DNA of 64,000 bases from 0-14-3-00-41-53 sp041500225 (lineage in GTDB: Bacteria > Nitrospirota > Thermodesulfovibrionia > Thermodesulfovibrionales > SM23-35), in NCBI GenBank assembly GCA_041500225.1, contig JBGQLV010000005.1, positions 12,950 through 76,949 of the forward strand. Reading direction: 5' to 3'. Position numbers and translations under genes: made by a program. A model generated the notes under the pieces. The model searched no databases. It saw nothing but the letters and a program-made list of their open reading frames with translations, and was not told the origin of the DNA. Of this stretch, positions 31,667 through 40,551 are shown piece after piece. Each line of letters starts with the position of its first letter. Position 1 is the stretch's first letter.

Positions 31667-34010
31667 AATTATTTTTACAATATTTATATTTATATTAATC
31701 TTCTCACCCCTTGCTTTTGGAACCGTTGAGCCATGGTCATTGACCATTATGGAGACTTTTTCTATTTTCTCTCTTTTTTTATTATTAATCAGAAATTTAA
31801 AATATAAAGACACATTTCTTTATGAGATACCCGGAATCATTCCCTTAACGCTCTTTTTGGCATATATACTCATACAGCTTATTCCCTTACCGTCAGGAAT
31901 CATAAAAGTAATTTCACCTGAAACATACAACTTATACAAAGAAACAATCTTAATAAATGAACCGCTGACATGGGTCTCACTTTCGATAAACAAAAAAGCA
32001 ACCCTAATGGAGTTTTTTCGGATCACGGCCTATGTTGCCTTCTATATTCTTACTATGCAGCTTTTGACAAAAAAGGATATTTTAAAAAAAACGATCGCTG
32101 TAATTATAGCCTTTGCATCCCTGCTTTCCTTCTTAGGGATACTGCAGCATATCCTTTCAAATAATAAGATTTTCTGGTTCAGGGAATTAACGCAAGGTGG
32201 AACCCCCTTCGGCCCTTATGTAAATCGTAATCATTATGCCGGCCTTATGGAGATGCTCTTTCCATTAGTTTTAAGCCTTTTCCTTTTTTATAAACCGCAT
32301 GTTACATATAATTCCTTTCGCGAAAAAATAACTGAAATCTTTAATCGTAAAAGGACAAACATATATATTCTCCTTGGCTTTGCTGCTATCCTGATAGGTA
32401 CCTCAATCTTCCTGAGCCTGTCGAGGAGCGGTATTGTGAGCCTGTGTTTATCGATGATAATTTTTGGAGTGATGTTTATTGCAAAAGGGACAAACAGAAA
32501 AAGAGGCATTATAATCATCATTATTTTTATTCTGATAGTCCTTTCTGTCGGATGGTTTGGATGGGGTCCCATATTTGAAAGATTTGAGAGGGTTAAAAAT
32601 GCTCAAGGTGACATATCGGAACTGAGAATTGAAATATGGAAAGACAGCAGGAATATCATAAGGGATTTTCCTGTCATCGGGACAGGCTTTGGAAGCTTTA
32701 TCAACATCTACCCAAAATATCGCACAATATCAGGAGATGGTATTGCCGATCATGCACATAACGACTATATAGAGCTTTTTTCAGATGGTGGTGCTATCGC
32801 TTTTTTAATATCAGTGTGTTTCTTGCTTACCCTTTTGTACAAATCATACAGGGCTTTTCTCAAAAGACATGAAATCTACTCTATTTACCTTTTTATTGGC
32901 AGTATTGCAGGAATGCTCTCGATCCTTATTCATAGTATTACTGACTTTAACCTTCATATCGGAGCCAATGGACTCTATTTTTTCTTTTTATTAGGATTAG
33001 TTGTTTCAGCAGCTAATACAAGATTACGAGATGAGTTTAATGATACTTATCTGAAAAAAATAAAGTTTCCGATAAGAATGTTGACTATACCAGTAGCTGT
33101 TATTTTGTTCGTAAGTTTAATCTTTAATACAGGTGTGATTATCGGGAAGTTATATTTTTCATCCATAAAAGATATAAAACTGAATGAAAAAATATCTAAA
33201 GAAGACCTTGTCTCAATCAGAGTTAAAGCTTACAGGGCATCTCTTTTTGACCCATTAGAAGCAAGATACCATTATGCAGTTGCTAACACAGAAAGGCTTC
33301 TTTCAAATAATGCTATTGCCCTCAGTCACTACAAGAAGTCAGTGCATCTAAATCCGGTCAACGGTGAGTATCTCCAGAGACTCGGACTTACTATGTCAGA
33401 ACTTAAAAAATATGATACTGCCGATAAGTTGCTTCAAACTGGCATTAAATATGATATTAGCAAACCCGCAGGATATAAACGATATGCTCTATGGCTTCTA
33501 TCTCATGGCAAAAAAGAAGACGGGATAAGAATTATGAAGACAGCAATTTCTTTGGAACCCCAAAAAACCAAAGAATATATAACACTAATGATACTTAACA
33601 AGTTAAGTGATGAGGAGATTTTCAGTTCTTTGCCGGAAAGGGTAGGACCGCATCTTCTGTTTGCAGATTATCTTTCCAAGACAGGCAGAGAAAAAATGGC
33701 TGAAGATGCATATCTTAGCGCCCTTCAGTATATAAAAAACGAAGACCCAATAAATCCATCATATTTCTATGAAGTCTACAGATATTATATGAAAAAGAAT
33801 CGTTATGACGAGGCCCTGAAAATTATGCGAAAAGCTATAGAGTTTCGTCCCGACGATGCCGGGATAAGGATAACCACTGCAGGTTTATATGAAAAGCTTG
33901 GTATAACCTACAGGGCCGTAGAGGAATATAAGAAGGCATTACTCATTGACCCTAAAAACGATGAAGCAAAAAAGAGACTTGATAATCTTATGTCGAAGAT
34001 AAAAGGATAG
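31644..34010 (+). CDS. O-antigen ligase/Wzy-like membrane protein with TPR tail
   Basis: The 788-residue protein has about eleven membrane helices over residues 1-500 with a Wzy_C/WaaL domain (SRSGIVSL near 258-265; GTGFGSFINIYPKYR and DHAHNDYIEL near 345-378, the His-rich periplasmic loop). A soluble C-terminus with four to six TPR-like repeats runs from about 525 to the end. It probably polymerises or ligates the exported polysaccharide. The start may instead be ATG 31659. No glycosyltransferase follows, so these must lie elsewhere. Confidence 0.88.
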   Translation: MEDLLMPKIIFTIFIFILIFSPLAFGTVEPWSLTIMETFSIFSLFLLLIRNLKYKDTFLYEIPGIIPLTLFLAYILIQLIPLPSGIIKVISPETYNLYKETILINEPLTWVSLSINKKATLMEFFRITAYVAFYILTMQLLTKKDILKKTIAVIIAFASLLSFLGILQHILSNNKIFWFRELTQGGTPFGPYVNRNHYAGLMEMLFPLVLSLFLFYKPHVTYNSFREKITEIFNRKRTNIYILLGFAAILIGTSIFLSLSRSGIVSLCLSMIIFGVMFIAKGTNRKRGIIIIIIFILIVLSVGWFGWGPIFERFERVKNAQGDISELRIEIWKDSRNIIRDFPVIGTGFGSFINIYPKYRTISGDGIADHAHNDYIELFSDGGAIAFLISVCFLLTLLYKSYRAFLKRHEIYSIYLFIGSIAGMLSILIHSITDFNLHIGANGLYFFFLLGLVVSAANTRLRDEFNDTYLKKIKFPIRMLTIPVAVILFVSLIFNTGVIIGKLYFSSIKDIKLNEKISKEDLVSIRVKAYRASLFDPLEARYHYAVANTERLLSNNAIALSHYKKSVHLNPVNGEYLQRLGLTMSELKKYDTADKLLQTGIKYDISKPAGYKRYALWLLSHGKKEDGIRIMKTAISLEPQKTKEYITLMILNKLSDEEIFSSLPERVGPHLLFADYLSKTGREKMAEDAYLSALQYIKNEDPINPSYFYEVYRYYMKKNRYDEALKIMRKAIEFRPDDAGIRITTAGLYEKLGITYRAVEEYKKALLIDPKNDEAKKRLDNLMSKIKG

Positions 34011-34024
34011 AAAAGGTATCCCTA

Positions 34025-34235
34025 AATGTTGCAAAAAAGACATGGCAGACATGCTGAAAAACCCGTCAAAGCGACAGGAATTTATTATGATACACATGAC
34101 TGCAAATCTTACGGTAAGTGTATTTTGGAGAGAGGCTGGCTGGTCCGCCTCTGGCGGACTAAAGGTCTCTAAGGAGTCGCTGGACGGCCTTTTTCATCAC
34201 ATCTGCCATGTCAATAATCGTAATTTAATGCAATT
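34025..34235. repeat. Large hairpin repeat, copy B
   Basis: Left arm CATGGCAGACATGCTGAAAA, and right arm whose complement is CATGGCAGATGTGATGAAAA. The outer CATG pair replaces GAGG of copy A on both sides. The interior shares TTTATTATGATACACATGAC and GCTGGCTGG with copy A, plus an inserted GTCCGCCTCTGGCGGAC palindrome. Confidence 0.75.
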
Positions 34236-34253
34236 GGTGAGTATACTATCTAC

Positions 34254-34529
34254 ATGAGACAGGATGAGCTTGATGAGGTGATAGGCATTACACGGTGTGT
34301 ACGGTGCGGCCACCGTTTAAATGGGGAGGTGGAGTGCCCTGTCTGTTCTGGTTTTTATAACGAATCCAGGAGAAAGGAGCACCTGCCCAAATGGGTCTAC
34401 TTCATAGCCTGCTTCCTTACTTCTCCACTCAGCCTTTATTTCATTCTTCGAAGTAGGCGCTTAAGCCGGCTTGATAAACTCCTGGCAGCCTCGGGAGGTC
34501 TCCTCTGGGCCTCACTGTATTTGTTTTAA
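34254..34529 (+). CDS. Small membrane protein with zinc ribbon
   Basis: The 91-residue protein has CVRCGHRL and CPVCSGF (residues 15-33), a four-Cys zinc ribbon, then two membrane helices (about 48-65 and 76-90) joined by a basic loop. Function unknown. A TATACT box ends 6 nt before the ATG, with no Shine-Dalgarno, so the mRNA may be leaderless. A worn partial copy of its middle lies at 36888-36945. Confidence 0.65.
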   Translation: MRQDELDEVIGITRCVRCGHRLNGEVECPVCSGFYNESRRKEHLPKWVYFIACFLTSPLSLYFILRSRRLSRLDKLLAASGGLLWASLYLF

Positions 34530-34563
34530 CCCGAAAAATGCAGTTGATGTCTGGCATATATGC
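34526..34563 (+). repeat. 38-bp dispersed repeat, second copy
   Basis: TTAACCCGAAAAATGCA and the following TGGCATATATGC match 3387-3424 (opposite strand) at 33 of 38 positions. The stop codon of the preceding gene lies inside it. Confidence 0.5.
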
Positions 34564-34718
34564 AGAAAAACCTTTACCAATCGCAATTTGGCATTAAATG
34601 AATTCTATAAATCATGCATGAAAACGTGCAGGTTTATTTAGTTTCATATTGACTTAAGCTTTATTGATTGTTAGTATGAAAACATAATTATTGTGAGTTA
34701 TTTATTGGAGGAAATAAT

Positions 34719-35249
34719 ATGAGACTTCCACTGCAAATTACTGCCCGCAATTTTGATCTTCCCGAAGTATTCAAGGAAGACATCCGTAAGAAGGCGGAGA
34801 AACTGGATAAATATTATGACCAAATCATGAGATGCAGGGTCACAGTGGAAGTTCCCCACCGTCATCGCCATGAGGGGGCATTATACAACGTGCGTATTGA
34901 CATAACGGTACCCGGTGCAGAACTGGTAATAAAACGCGAGCCCCACAAAGACATCAATGTAGCGATAAGAGATTCATTTGATGCAGCTCGCCGCCAGTTG
35001 GAGGACTTTGCCAGACGACAGCGAGGTGATGTGAAACACCACGAAGAAATACCTCATGCGCACATAAGTGCATTGTTTCCTGACAGGGGCTATGGCTTTC
35101 TGACCACGTCAGACGGCGTAGATATCTACTTTCACGAGCACAGTGTAATAAACTATGATTTTAAGCACCTGAAGGTCGGGATGGAAGTTGATTTTGTGGA
35201 AGAACAGGGTGAAAAGGGACCGCAGGCCAGCACTGTGACAGTTTCATAA
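34719..35249 (+). CDS. HPF/RaiA-like protein fused to a cold-shock domain
   Basis: The 176-residue protein has an S30AE ribosome-hibernation domain (about residues 1-100, ITARNFDLPEVFKEDIRKKA at the start) followed by a compact cold-shock domain (about 112-175) with GYGFLTTSDGVDIYFHEHSV. The fusion suggests ribosome or 30S-bound mRNA binding under stress. GGAGG lies 9 nt before the ATG. It is convergent with rpoD, 11 bp away. Confidence 0.9.
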   Translation: MRLPLQITARNFDLPEVFKEDIRKKAEKLDKYYDQIMRCRVTVEVPHRHRHEGALYNVRIDITVPGAELVIKREPHKDINVAIRDSFDAARRQLEDFARRQRGDVKHHEEIPHAHISALFPDRGYGFLTTSDGVDIYFHEHSVINYDFKHLKVGMEVDFVEEQGEKGPQASTVTVS

Positions 35250-35260
35250 TATATAAAAAA

Positions 35261-36691
35261 TTAACCGATTAAGACCTTCAATGCTCTGCGTCTGTTTGGA
35301 TGTTTAAGTTTTCTCAGTGCTTTTGCCTCTATTTGCCTTACTCTTTCACGTGTAATAGAAAAGTGTCTCCCTACTTCTTCGAGGGTGTGGTCTTTATCAA
35401 ATCCTATACCAAATCTCATTCTTATAATTTTCTCTTCCCTGGAAGTTAAAGTATTAAGAACCTTCAGTATCTGCTCGGTGACATTATTTCTTTCAGTATC
35501 AGAGTATGGGGAAGGACTATCTTTATCACTAATGAAATCCTCGAGTTTTGAATCTTCATCCCCTATTGGAGTTTGAAGAGCTATTGGGTCCTGTATTGCC
35601 TTGAATACTTCTTCGACTTTTCTTGTTGACATTTCCAATCTTTTGGCAATTTCTTCTTTACTCGGTTCTCTTCCAAGCTGTTGTGTTAATTCTCTGGATG
35701 CTTTAGTAACCTTGTTATAAAATTCCATCATATGTACAGGAACTCTGATAGTCTTTGTCTGATCAATTAATGCCCTCGTTATTGCCTGTCTTATCCACCA
35801 TGTTGCATATGTGCTGAATTTAAACCCCTTTTCATATTTAAACTTATCCACAGTTTTCATGAGACCGATATTCCCTTCCTGAATGAGATCCAGCAGAGTT
35901 AAACCTCTTCCTACATAATTTTTAGCTATATTAATTACCAATCTCAGGTTGCGAGTTATTAACTCATTTTTTGCTTCGCTAACAAGGGTTCTTGCCCTGG
36001 TTATTCTATCCCACCTGGCTTTCAATTCGTCAATCTTGATCCCAACCTCTGATTCAACTCGCTTATACTCATTCTGAACTTCTTTTGCAATGGTATTAAG
36101 TTGTATAGGATTGATATTGTGTTTCTTTTTTTCATGTATTAATTTTTTTAAATCTTTTAAAGTCCCATATCTTGCAATCTTTCTCTCTGCTATTTCTACT
36201 TTTATCATAAGATTGTCAAGTACTTTCAAGCTCATTTCAAGAGCTTCATCTGTTTTTTCTTCTTCTGAATTGTTCAAGTCCTCTTCATCTTTGCCATCTA
36301 AACTCGCTTCGAGTTTCTTGTATAAAGGCATTGTTGTAACAATTTCTTTAATTATCTCTTTTCCCTCTTCTAATCTCTTCGCGAGTTCTATTTCTTCATT
36401 CCTTTTAAGTATTGAAATATTCCCCATCGAATGGAAATATGCTTGAACAATATCCTCTGTTTCTTCATACTCCTCTTCTTCCTCTGAAACTAAAGCTTCT
36501 TCCTCAGTAGTGTCAGTCTCCTGATCGTCTATAACTTTAACTCCCATACCATGTAGAAGGTCCATGAGTTCTTCTAACTCATCCGGGGAGAAATATTCTG
36601 AAGGAAAAGCATCATTTATTTCATCATAAGTAAGCTTTCCACGCCTTTTACCTATGTCTATAATCTCTTCGAAAATATCCTTTTCTTTCAT
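35261..36691 (-). CDS. rpoD: RNA polymerase principal sigma factor
   Basis: The 476-residue protein has region 1.1 (about 1-70), an acidic stretch, region 1.2, and regions 2-4. It has NLRLVINIAKNY and TYATWWIRQAITRAL (region 2, about 254-315), region 3, and the region 4 helix-turn-helix TLEEVGRHFSITRERVRQIEAKALRKL (quoted by its anchors TLEEVG and RERVRQIE). It directs housekeeping transcription. AAGGAG lies 5 nt before the ATG. No dnaG is seen upstream. Confidence 0.96.
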   Translation of the reverse strand: MKEKDIFEEIIDIGKRRGKLTYDEINDAFPSEYFSPDELEELMDLLHGMGVKVIDDQETDTTEEEALVSEEEEEYEETEDIVQAYFHSMGNISILKRNEEIELAKRLEEGKEIIKEIVTTMPLYKKLEASLDGKDEEDLNNSEEEKTDEALEMSLKVLDNLMIKVEIAERKIARYGTLKDLKKLIHEKKKHNINPIQLNTIAKEVQNEYKRVESEVGIKIDELKARWDRITRARTLVSEAKNELITRNLRLVINIAKNYVGRGLTLLDLIQEGNIGLMKTVDKFKYEKGFKFSTYATWWIRQAITRALIDQTKTIRVPVHMMEFYNKVTKASRELTQQLGREPSKEEIAKRLEMSTRKVEEVFKAIQDPIALQTPIGDEDSKLEDFISDKDSPSPYSDTERNNVTEQILKVLNTLTSREEKIIRMRFGIGFDKDHTLEEVGRHFSITRERVRQIEAKALRKLKHPNRRRALKVLIG

Positions 36692-36887
36692 GGTTCTCCT
36701 TAAAATAAGTTTATAGTGTTACCTGTATAACACAAAAGTCCTTACAGCTTGATATGTAGTAGTACTCCCATTTGATTTTAACAACAGGAGGAAAACAGAT
36801 AGGGTTAAAATATGAAATTAATCAACTGGTTAAAACTACCTCATATTTATTATAACAAAATTGTTTATTTTGTGTTGAAGTATCCAC

Positions 36888-36945
36888 TGCATAGGAAGAA
36901 AAGGTGATACTTTATTGCCTGTTTCCTTACGTCTCCACTGAGTCT
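36888..36945 (+). pseudogene. Degenerate fragment of the zinc-ribbon membrane gene
   Basis: GCCTGTTTCCTTACGTCTCC and the following ACTGAG match the middle of the gene at 34254-34529 (GCCTGCTTCCTTACTTCTCC, ACTCAG). Homology is short and the frame soon stops. Probably a leftover of a duplication. Confidence 0.4.
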
Positions 36946-38952
36946 CTAAACTTTGTTAGGAAGTGAAAAAAAGAATGTTGCACCCTCATTAACTTTACCT
37001 TCTGCCCATACTCGCCCACCATGCTGATGAATAATACGCTCTACAATTGAAAGTCCAACTCCTGTGCCCTCAAATTCCTTTGCATCGGGTAGCCGATAAA
37101 ATGGAGTAAATAATTTGTCTGTATACTCAGAATAAAAACCGATACCATTGTCTTTTACATAATAGATATTTTCATTTTCTTCGACTCTGCAGCCCACTTC
37201 GATAACCGCCATGTCTTTTGAATGTGTGAATTTTATAGCATTTGAAAGGAGATTGACTAAAACTTGTTTCATTAATCCCATGTCACCATATGCTGGAGGA
37301 AATGCTTTTATGTCGAACTTGATCATTCTCCCATTTGTTAGAGTTTTGAGTTCATCTATGACTGTTGTCATAAGATTCCTCATATCAATCTTTACTGGTT
37401 TTATCTCTTGTCGACCTGAACGTGAAAATAAGAGGAGATCTTTAATGAATCTTTCCATTTTTTGTGCACTCATTTGTATCGCATTAATCATGTCTATCTC
37501 ATCTGTATCGAGTTTATCGCCACAGAATTTCAGCAACCTTTTGGCAAATCCTCCTATTATTATAAGTGGCGTCTGAAGATCGTGAGAAACCGAGCGGTTG
37601 AATGCTTCCAATTCTTTATTGGCTTCCATGAGTTCTAACACTTTCTGTTCAAGCTGCTCATTGAGCTTTTGGATTTTCTCTTCTGCAAGTTTGCGTTCGG
37701 TGACATCTTCAATCAGACCATCGTACCGAATAAGTAATCCGTTCAAAGCGTAATAAGGCACCATGGTATTGCGAACCCATACCACCTTACCATCACTGCG
37801 GATTATCCGATGCTCGATAGGAGGAATCTTATGACCAACCAGAATCTCTTTGACAGAGTCTTCTGCCATCATCCTGTCATCAGGATGAATCATTGAGTGC
37901 CATAAAAATGGATCCGATTTATAATCCTCTGGATTGTAACCTGTGATCGGAATACATCCCGAGCTATGATTAGTAGAGGTTGCCCGTCCTTCGCTGACTT
38001 GTACTGAATACGTATAGGCTGTAACTGCCTTCACCAGCTTTTTATAGCGTTCTTCACTTTTTTTAAGAGCCTCTTCGATTTGCTTGCGCGCAGTAATATC
38101 ACGGTTGCTTCCGCGTCGGCCAAGAAACCTTCCATCATTACTAAAGACCGGCTGGCAGCAATGACTGATCCAACGATTCTCACCACTACGCCTTATAATA
38201 CGAAAGTCGATGTGGTTGACATCGCCACTGTTAGATAATATTTCGCTCATATGGTTTTTAACCAAACCAAGGTAATCAGGATGAATAATTTCATCCAATA
38301 AGTCAGGATTAGCCAACAATTCTTCTGCTCGATAGCCAGTAATCCGTTCGCATGATGGAGAAACATAGATGTATTTGTCTGACGGATCTATCCAGTATTC
38401 CCAGTCATAGGTAAAATCTGATACAGTGCGATATTTTTCTTCACTCTCTCGCAAGGTATCCTCTGCCTTTTTACGCTCAGTTACGTTTCTATCTGAGCCT
38501 CTATATCCAAGAAGTGTCCCTTTATCATCTATAACTGGCGATCCGCTTGTTTCAAGAATGACTGTATTGCCATTCTTATGCACGTTAGGATTTACAAAAT
38601 TTCTAAAAACTTCTTTCTTAGCAATAACTTCAAAGGCTGCCTTTTTTAACGTATCCATTACATCGGGATGAAAAAAATTGTAAAAATGTTTCTTACCAAT
38701 AAGTTCGTCCGGTTTGTAACCTAAAATCTCTTCCACAACAGGATTTGCATAAGTGTATAAACCATTAATATCAACTTCCCAGATAAATTCACCGGAACTT
38801 TCAGCCACCTGCCTAAAACGTTCCTCGCTATGCTGAAGTGCCTTTTCCACCTCTTTACGTTTTATTTCACTCTTTTCTAATTCAGCAATTCGTTGACGCA
38901 ACTCTAATAATTCATTTATGAACTGTTCTTTTGTTTTTTCTTCGTCTTTCAT
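36946..38952 (-). CDS. Three-PAS sensor histidine kinase
   Basis: The 668-residue protein has an N-terminal coiled coil (about 1-45), three PAS domains with PAC ends (about 46-165, 170-295 and 305-425; each ends DRNVTERK, NRDITARK or EDVTERK), a coiled linker, HisKA with SVSHDLQTPL (about 460) and HATPase with LLSNAIKFTHS, DNGIGF and GTGVGLSIV. There is no membrane segment, so it reads a cytoplasmic signal. No response regulator is adjacent. Shine-Dalgarno signal is poor. Confidence 0.92.
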   Translation of the reverse strand: MKDEEKTKEQFINELLELRQRIAELEKSEIKRKEVEKALQHSEERFRQVAESSGEFIWEVDINGLYTYANPVVEEILGYKPDELIGKKHFYNFFHPDVMDTLKKAAFEVIAKKEVFRNFVNPNVHKNGNTVILETSGSPVIDDKGTLLGYRGSDRNVTERKKAEDTLRESEEKYRTVSDFTYDWEYWIDPSDKYIYVSPSCERITGYRAEELLANPDLLDEIIHPDYLGLVKNHMSEILSNSGDVNHIDFRIIRRSGENRWISHCCQPVFSNDGRFLGRRGSNRDITARKQIEEALKKSEERYKKLVKAVTAYTYSVQVSEGRATSTNHSSGCIPITGYNPEDYKSDPFLWHSMIHPDDRMMAEDSVKEILVGHKIPPIEHRIIRSDGKVVWVRNTMVPYYALNGLLIRYDGLIEDVTERKLAEEKIQKLNEQLEQKVLELMEANKELEAFNRSVSHDLQTPLIIIGGFAKRLLKFCGDKLDTDEIDMINAIQMSAQKMERFIKDLLLFSRSGRQEIKPVKIDMRNLMTTVIDELKTLTNGRMIKFDIKAFPPAYGDMGLMKQVLVNLLSNAIKFTHSKDMAVIEVGCRVEENENIYYVKDNGIGFYSEYTDKLFTPFYRLPDAKEFEGTGVGLSIVERIIHQHGGRVWAEGKVNEGATFFFSLPNKV

Positions 38953-39148
38953 ATTCTGGATTTTCTAAAAAGCAATTTTATCTATCTATTATTACTTGAA
39001 ATATACACCTTTATATAGTATCTGTAAAGATTTGTTAGTGGAAAAAATCTTTTTGGAGGTTGATACATTTATTGTGAGATTAACTGCGCAAAGAAACAAA
39101 CAATTTAGCAAGTGTGAGATGATGCCTACCATAGAAAGCCTAAAAATA

Positions 39149-39223
39149 TGGTAGGCACGAGGGGTATCGAACCCCTGACCTCTTCCGTGTCAAGGAAGCG
39201 CTCTCCCACTGAGCTACGCGCCT
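39149..39223 (-). tRNA. tRNA-Val (anticodon GAC)
   Basis: The minus strand folds as a full cloverleaf: acceptor AGGCGCG/CGTGCCT, D-arm with GCTCAGTGGGAGAGC, anticodon arm CTTCC-TTGACAC-GGAAG, T-arm with GGTTCGATACC, discriminator A and encoded CCA. The anticodon is GAC. The 3' end TGCCTACCA has a perfect inverted copy 17 nt downstream (39123-39131). Confidence 0.95.
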
Positions 39224-39609
39224 ATAAGAGTGCTTATAAAATAACATTTCCCTATATATTCCTGTCAACCTTGAGTATATTCCAATCCAGACATAAAAAT
39301 ATTGATAAGCAGAACCGGCTTTTACTTACAACGATATTTTTCGACAGTTCTAAGCTTGATAAAGGCGGGACCTCCGAGGATGTTGCCTCTTTATTTTTAT
39401 GAGACATACTGTCTGACTATCGGCAAAATAAGCTGTTCAAATACAATGTCCCGCCTTTTATCTATTAATGAATCCGCCTCAGGCGGACTGATGTTGCTCA
39501 ACCCAGTTTTGCTTATCGCTGGATTTGGGTATCTTTTTTATTCTCTTTTGACAGTTAATCATCTCTTTTTATATACTTTCAACAAATAATCAATAAGGAG
39601 AAGCTAATT
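39224..39609. other. Non-coding gap between tRNA-Val and the LsrF-like gene
   Basis: No convincing gene is seen. Short open frames on the plus strand lack ribosome-binding sites and family features. The region holds a small CCGCCTCAGGCGG palindrome near 39470-39482. The same palindrome type occurs inside repeat copy B. AAGGAG at the right end belongs to the next gene. Confidence 0.5.
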
Positions 39610-40383
39610 ATGGATTTTGGAATGAAAAATAGATTGTCACATATTATTAACCCAAAAACAGGAAAGACGGTAATGCTCGCAGTTGATCATGGTTACTTCC
39701 AGGGTCCGACAACAGGGTTGAAGGATCTAAAAAAGACTGTTACACCCCTGATTTTCCATACGGATTGTTTATTTATAACAAGGGGAATGGTGAGAAACTG
39801 TATTGATCCAGGAAGCGATGTTGCAATATGTCTCAGGGTTTCAGGAGGACCAAGTATCCTTGGAGAATTATCTAATGAAGATATTACTACATCCATGGAA
39901 GAGGCAATTAGGCTTAATGCTTCCGGAGTTGGGATGTCTATCTTTGTTGGAGCAAAAAACGAAGACAGAACTATAACGAATCTTGGCAGATTGGTTAATG
40001 AGGCAGAAAGATACGGAATGCCTGTGCTTGCTGTAACAGCAGTTGGCAAAGAAATGGGAAGAGAAGCACGCTATCTCGCACTTGCATGCAGGATGGCAGC
40101 AGAGATTGGAGCTCATTTTGTTAAGACATACTACTGCGAGGATTTTTACAAGGTTGTGGAGGGATGTCCTGTCCCTATTGTTATGGCTGGTGGGAAAAAG
40201 ATACCAGAGAGGGATGCATTGCAAATGACAGAAAATGCCATTAAAGAGGGAGCCTCAGGGGTTGATATGGGCAGAAATATTTTCCAGAGTGATAATCCTG
40301 TTGGTATGATTAAGGCGATAAGGGCTATTGTTCATAAAGGCGCCTCTGTAGATGAGGCTTTCGAGATTTACTCAAAGAAATAG
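39610..40383 (+). CDS. lsrF: LsrF-like class I aldolase/thiolase
   Basis: The 257-residue protein is a DeoC/LsrF-type TIM barrel: NPKTGKTVMLAVDHGYFQGP (about 15-34, quoted as the opening strand), GASGVDMGRNIFQS near 215-228 for phosphate binding, and the Schiff-base Lys in VKTYY (about 172-176). LsrF cleaves 3-hydroxy-5-phosphonooxypentane-2,4-dione from AI-2 catabolism. No other lsr gene is present, so another phosphorylated ketose may be the substrate. AAGGAG precedes the ATG. A zinc alcohol dehydrogenase follows 170 bp later. Confidence 0.8.
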   Translation: MDFGMKNRLSHIINPKTGKTVMLAVDHGYFQGPTTGLKDLKKTVTPLIFHTDCLFITRGMVRNCIDPGSDVAICLRVSGGPSILGELSNEDITTSMEEAIRLNASGVGMSIFVGAKNEDRTITNLGRLVNEAERYGMPVLAVTAVGKEMGREARYLALACRMAAEIGAHFVKTYYCEDFYKVVEGCPVPIVMAGGKKIPERDALQMTENAIKEGASGVDMGRNIFQSDNPVGMIKAIRAIVHKGASVDEAFEIYSKK

Positions 40384-40420
40384 TCTTTTCATTAATTTAT
40401 AGAGCATTTGATTAAAACTC

Positions 40421-40518
40421 ATAAAAGGGAGGATATAGTATTTTCGCTCATTCTCGGTCGCAGCGACCTCCGAGGGTCGCATCGACAATCCGCTTAAACA
40501 CTATATCCTCCCTTTTAT
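40421..40518. repeat. Long inverted repeat between the aldolase and dehydrogenase genes
   Basis: Arms of about 23 bp (ATAAAAGGGAGGATATAGT on the left, its complement on the right) enclose a 50-nt centre with an inner GGTCGCAGCGACC palindrome. The T-rich right flank lets it act as a terminator in both directions. Confidence 0.75.
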
Positions 40519-40551
40519 CGCTTTTATATGCATTATAATAGGATTACATAG

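Noticed and set aside
39302..39589. 95-codon frame after tRNA-Val
   Set aside because: No Shine-Dalgarno, no recognisable domain, and it spans a small palindrome. Kept as non-coding.
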